64,000 nucleotides of DNA from NCBI RefSeq assembly GCF_004664715.2, contig NC_051075.1:26964715-27028714 (forward strand), given 5' to 3'. How positions within the stretch are numbered: the stretch's first letter is position 1; each line of letters begins with the position of its first letter. This stretch comes from Peromyscus leucopus. Its lineage: Eukaryota; Chordata; Mammalia; Rodentia; Cricetidae. This document shows positions 63,952-64,000 of the stretch, piece by piece. The notes below the pieces were generated by a model. That model ran no database searches. It was not told the origin of the DNA and saw only the letters and a list, made by a program, of their open reading frames with translations. The position numbers and the translations under genes were made by a program.

Positions 63952-64000
63952 GCCTGGTGTGGTGGCCCATGCCTTTAGTCCCAGCAGAGGCAGACAGATC
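63952..64000 (+). repeat. B1 SINE, cut by window edge
   Basis: Gcctggtgtggtggcccatg head. Confidence 0.7.

Overview
The window is nuclear DNA from a myomorph rodent, most likely a cricetid (hamster, deer mouse or vole). The evidence is dense B1, B2, ID and B3/B4 SINEs, rodent L1 3' ends, rodent MaLR-type LTRs, long CA and purine microsatellites, and cricetid-looking B1 and LTR subfamilies. The family-level call is inference. There is no bacterial, phage or CRISPR content.

The only gene I can support is a SEC23A-like gene (COPII coat, GTPase-activating subunit for SAR1) on the minus strand. Twelve consecutive coding exons run from 31157 (25 bp of 5' UTR, then the start codon at 31132) down to 3903. 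All have GT/AG splice sites, compatible phases and no stop codon. They total 1505 coding bases, residues 1-501 plus two bases of codon 502. The gene runs off the left edge, so the remaining ~260 residues (rest of the helical and gelsolin parts) lie outside. Against the SEC23A sequence I recall, about twenty residues differ. That is many for a protein nearly identical between human and mouse.

From about 31.2 kb to 64 kb I see no exon, no CpG island and no 5' UTR exon. This part is either a very long first intron or sequence upstream of a copy that lacks its normal promoter. It is filled with layered mobile elements: solo LTRs with clean 6-bp target duplications (1427, 42230, 49242, 57194, 61636; also 13791 within the gene), a mosaic provirus-like block at 41.5-44.2 kb, two related ERV-like bodies at 38.1-40.9 and 53.3-55.6 kb, MaLR elements carrying younger insertions, and L1 tails.

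Other structures: a 13-bp-unit minisatellite at 44785-45145, a 56-bp perfect direct repeat just upstream of the start-codon exon, overlapping hairpins at 63143-63188, and a long purine tract at 24.15-24.33 kb. Nearly all open reading frames outside the twelve exons lie in repeats. Repeat families were assigned from recalled consensus features, so boundaries are approximate except where target duplications are given.
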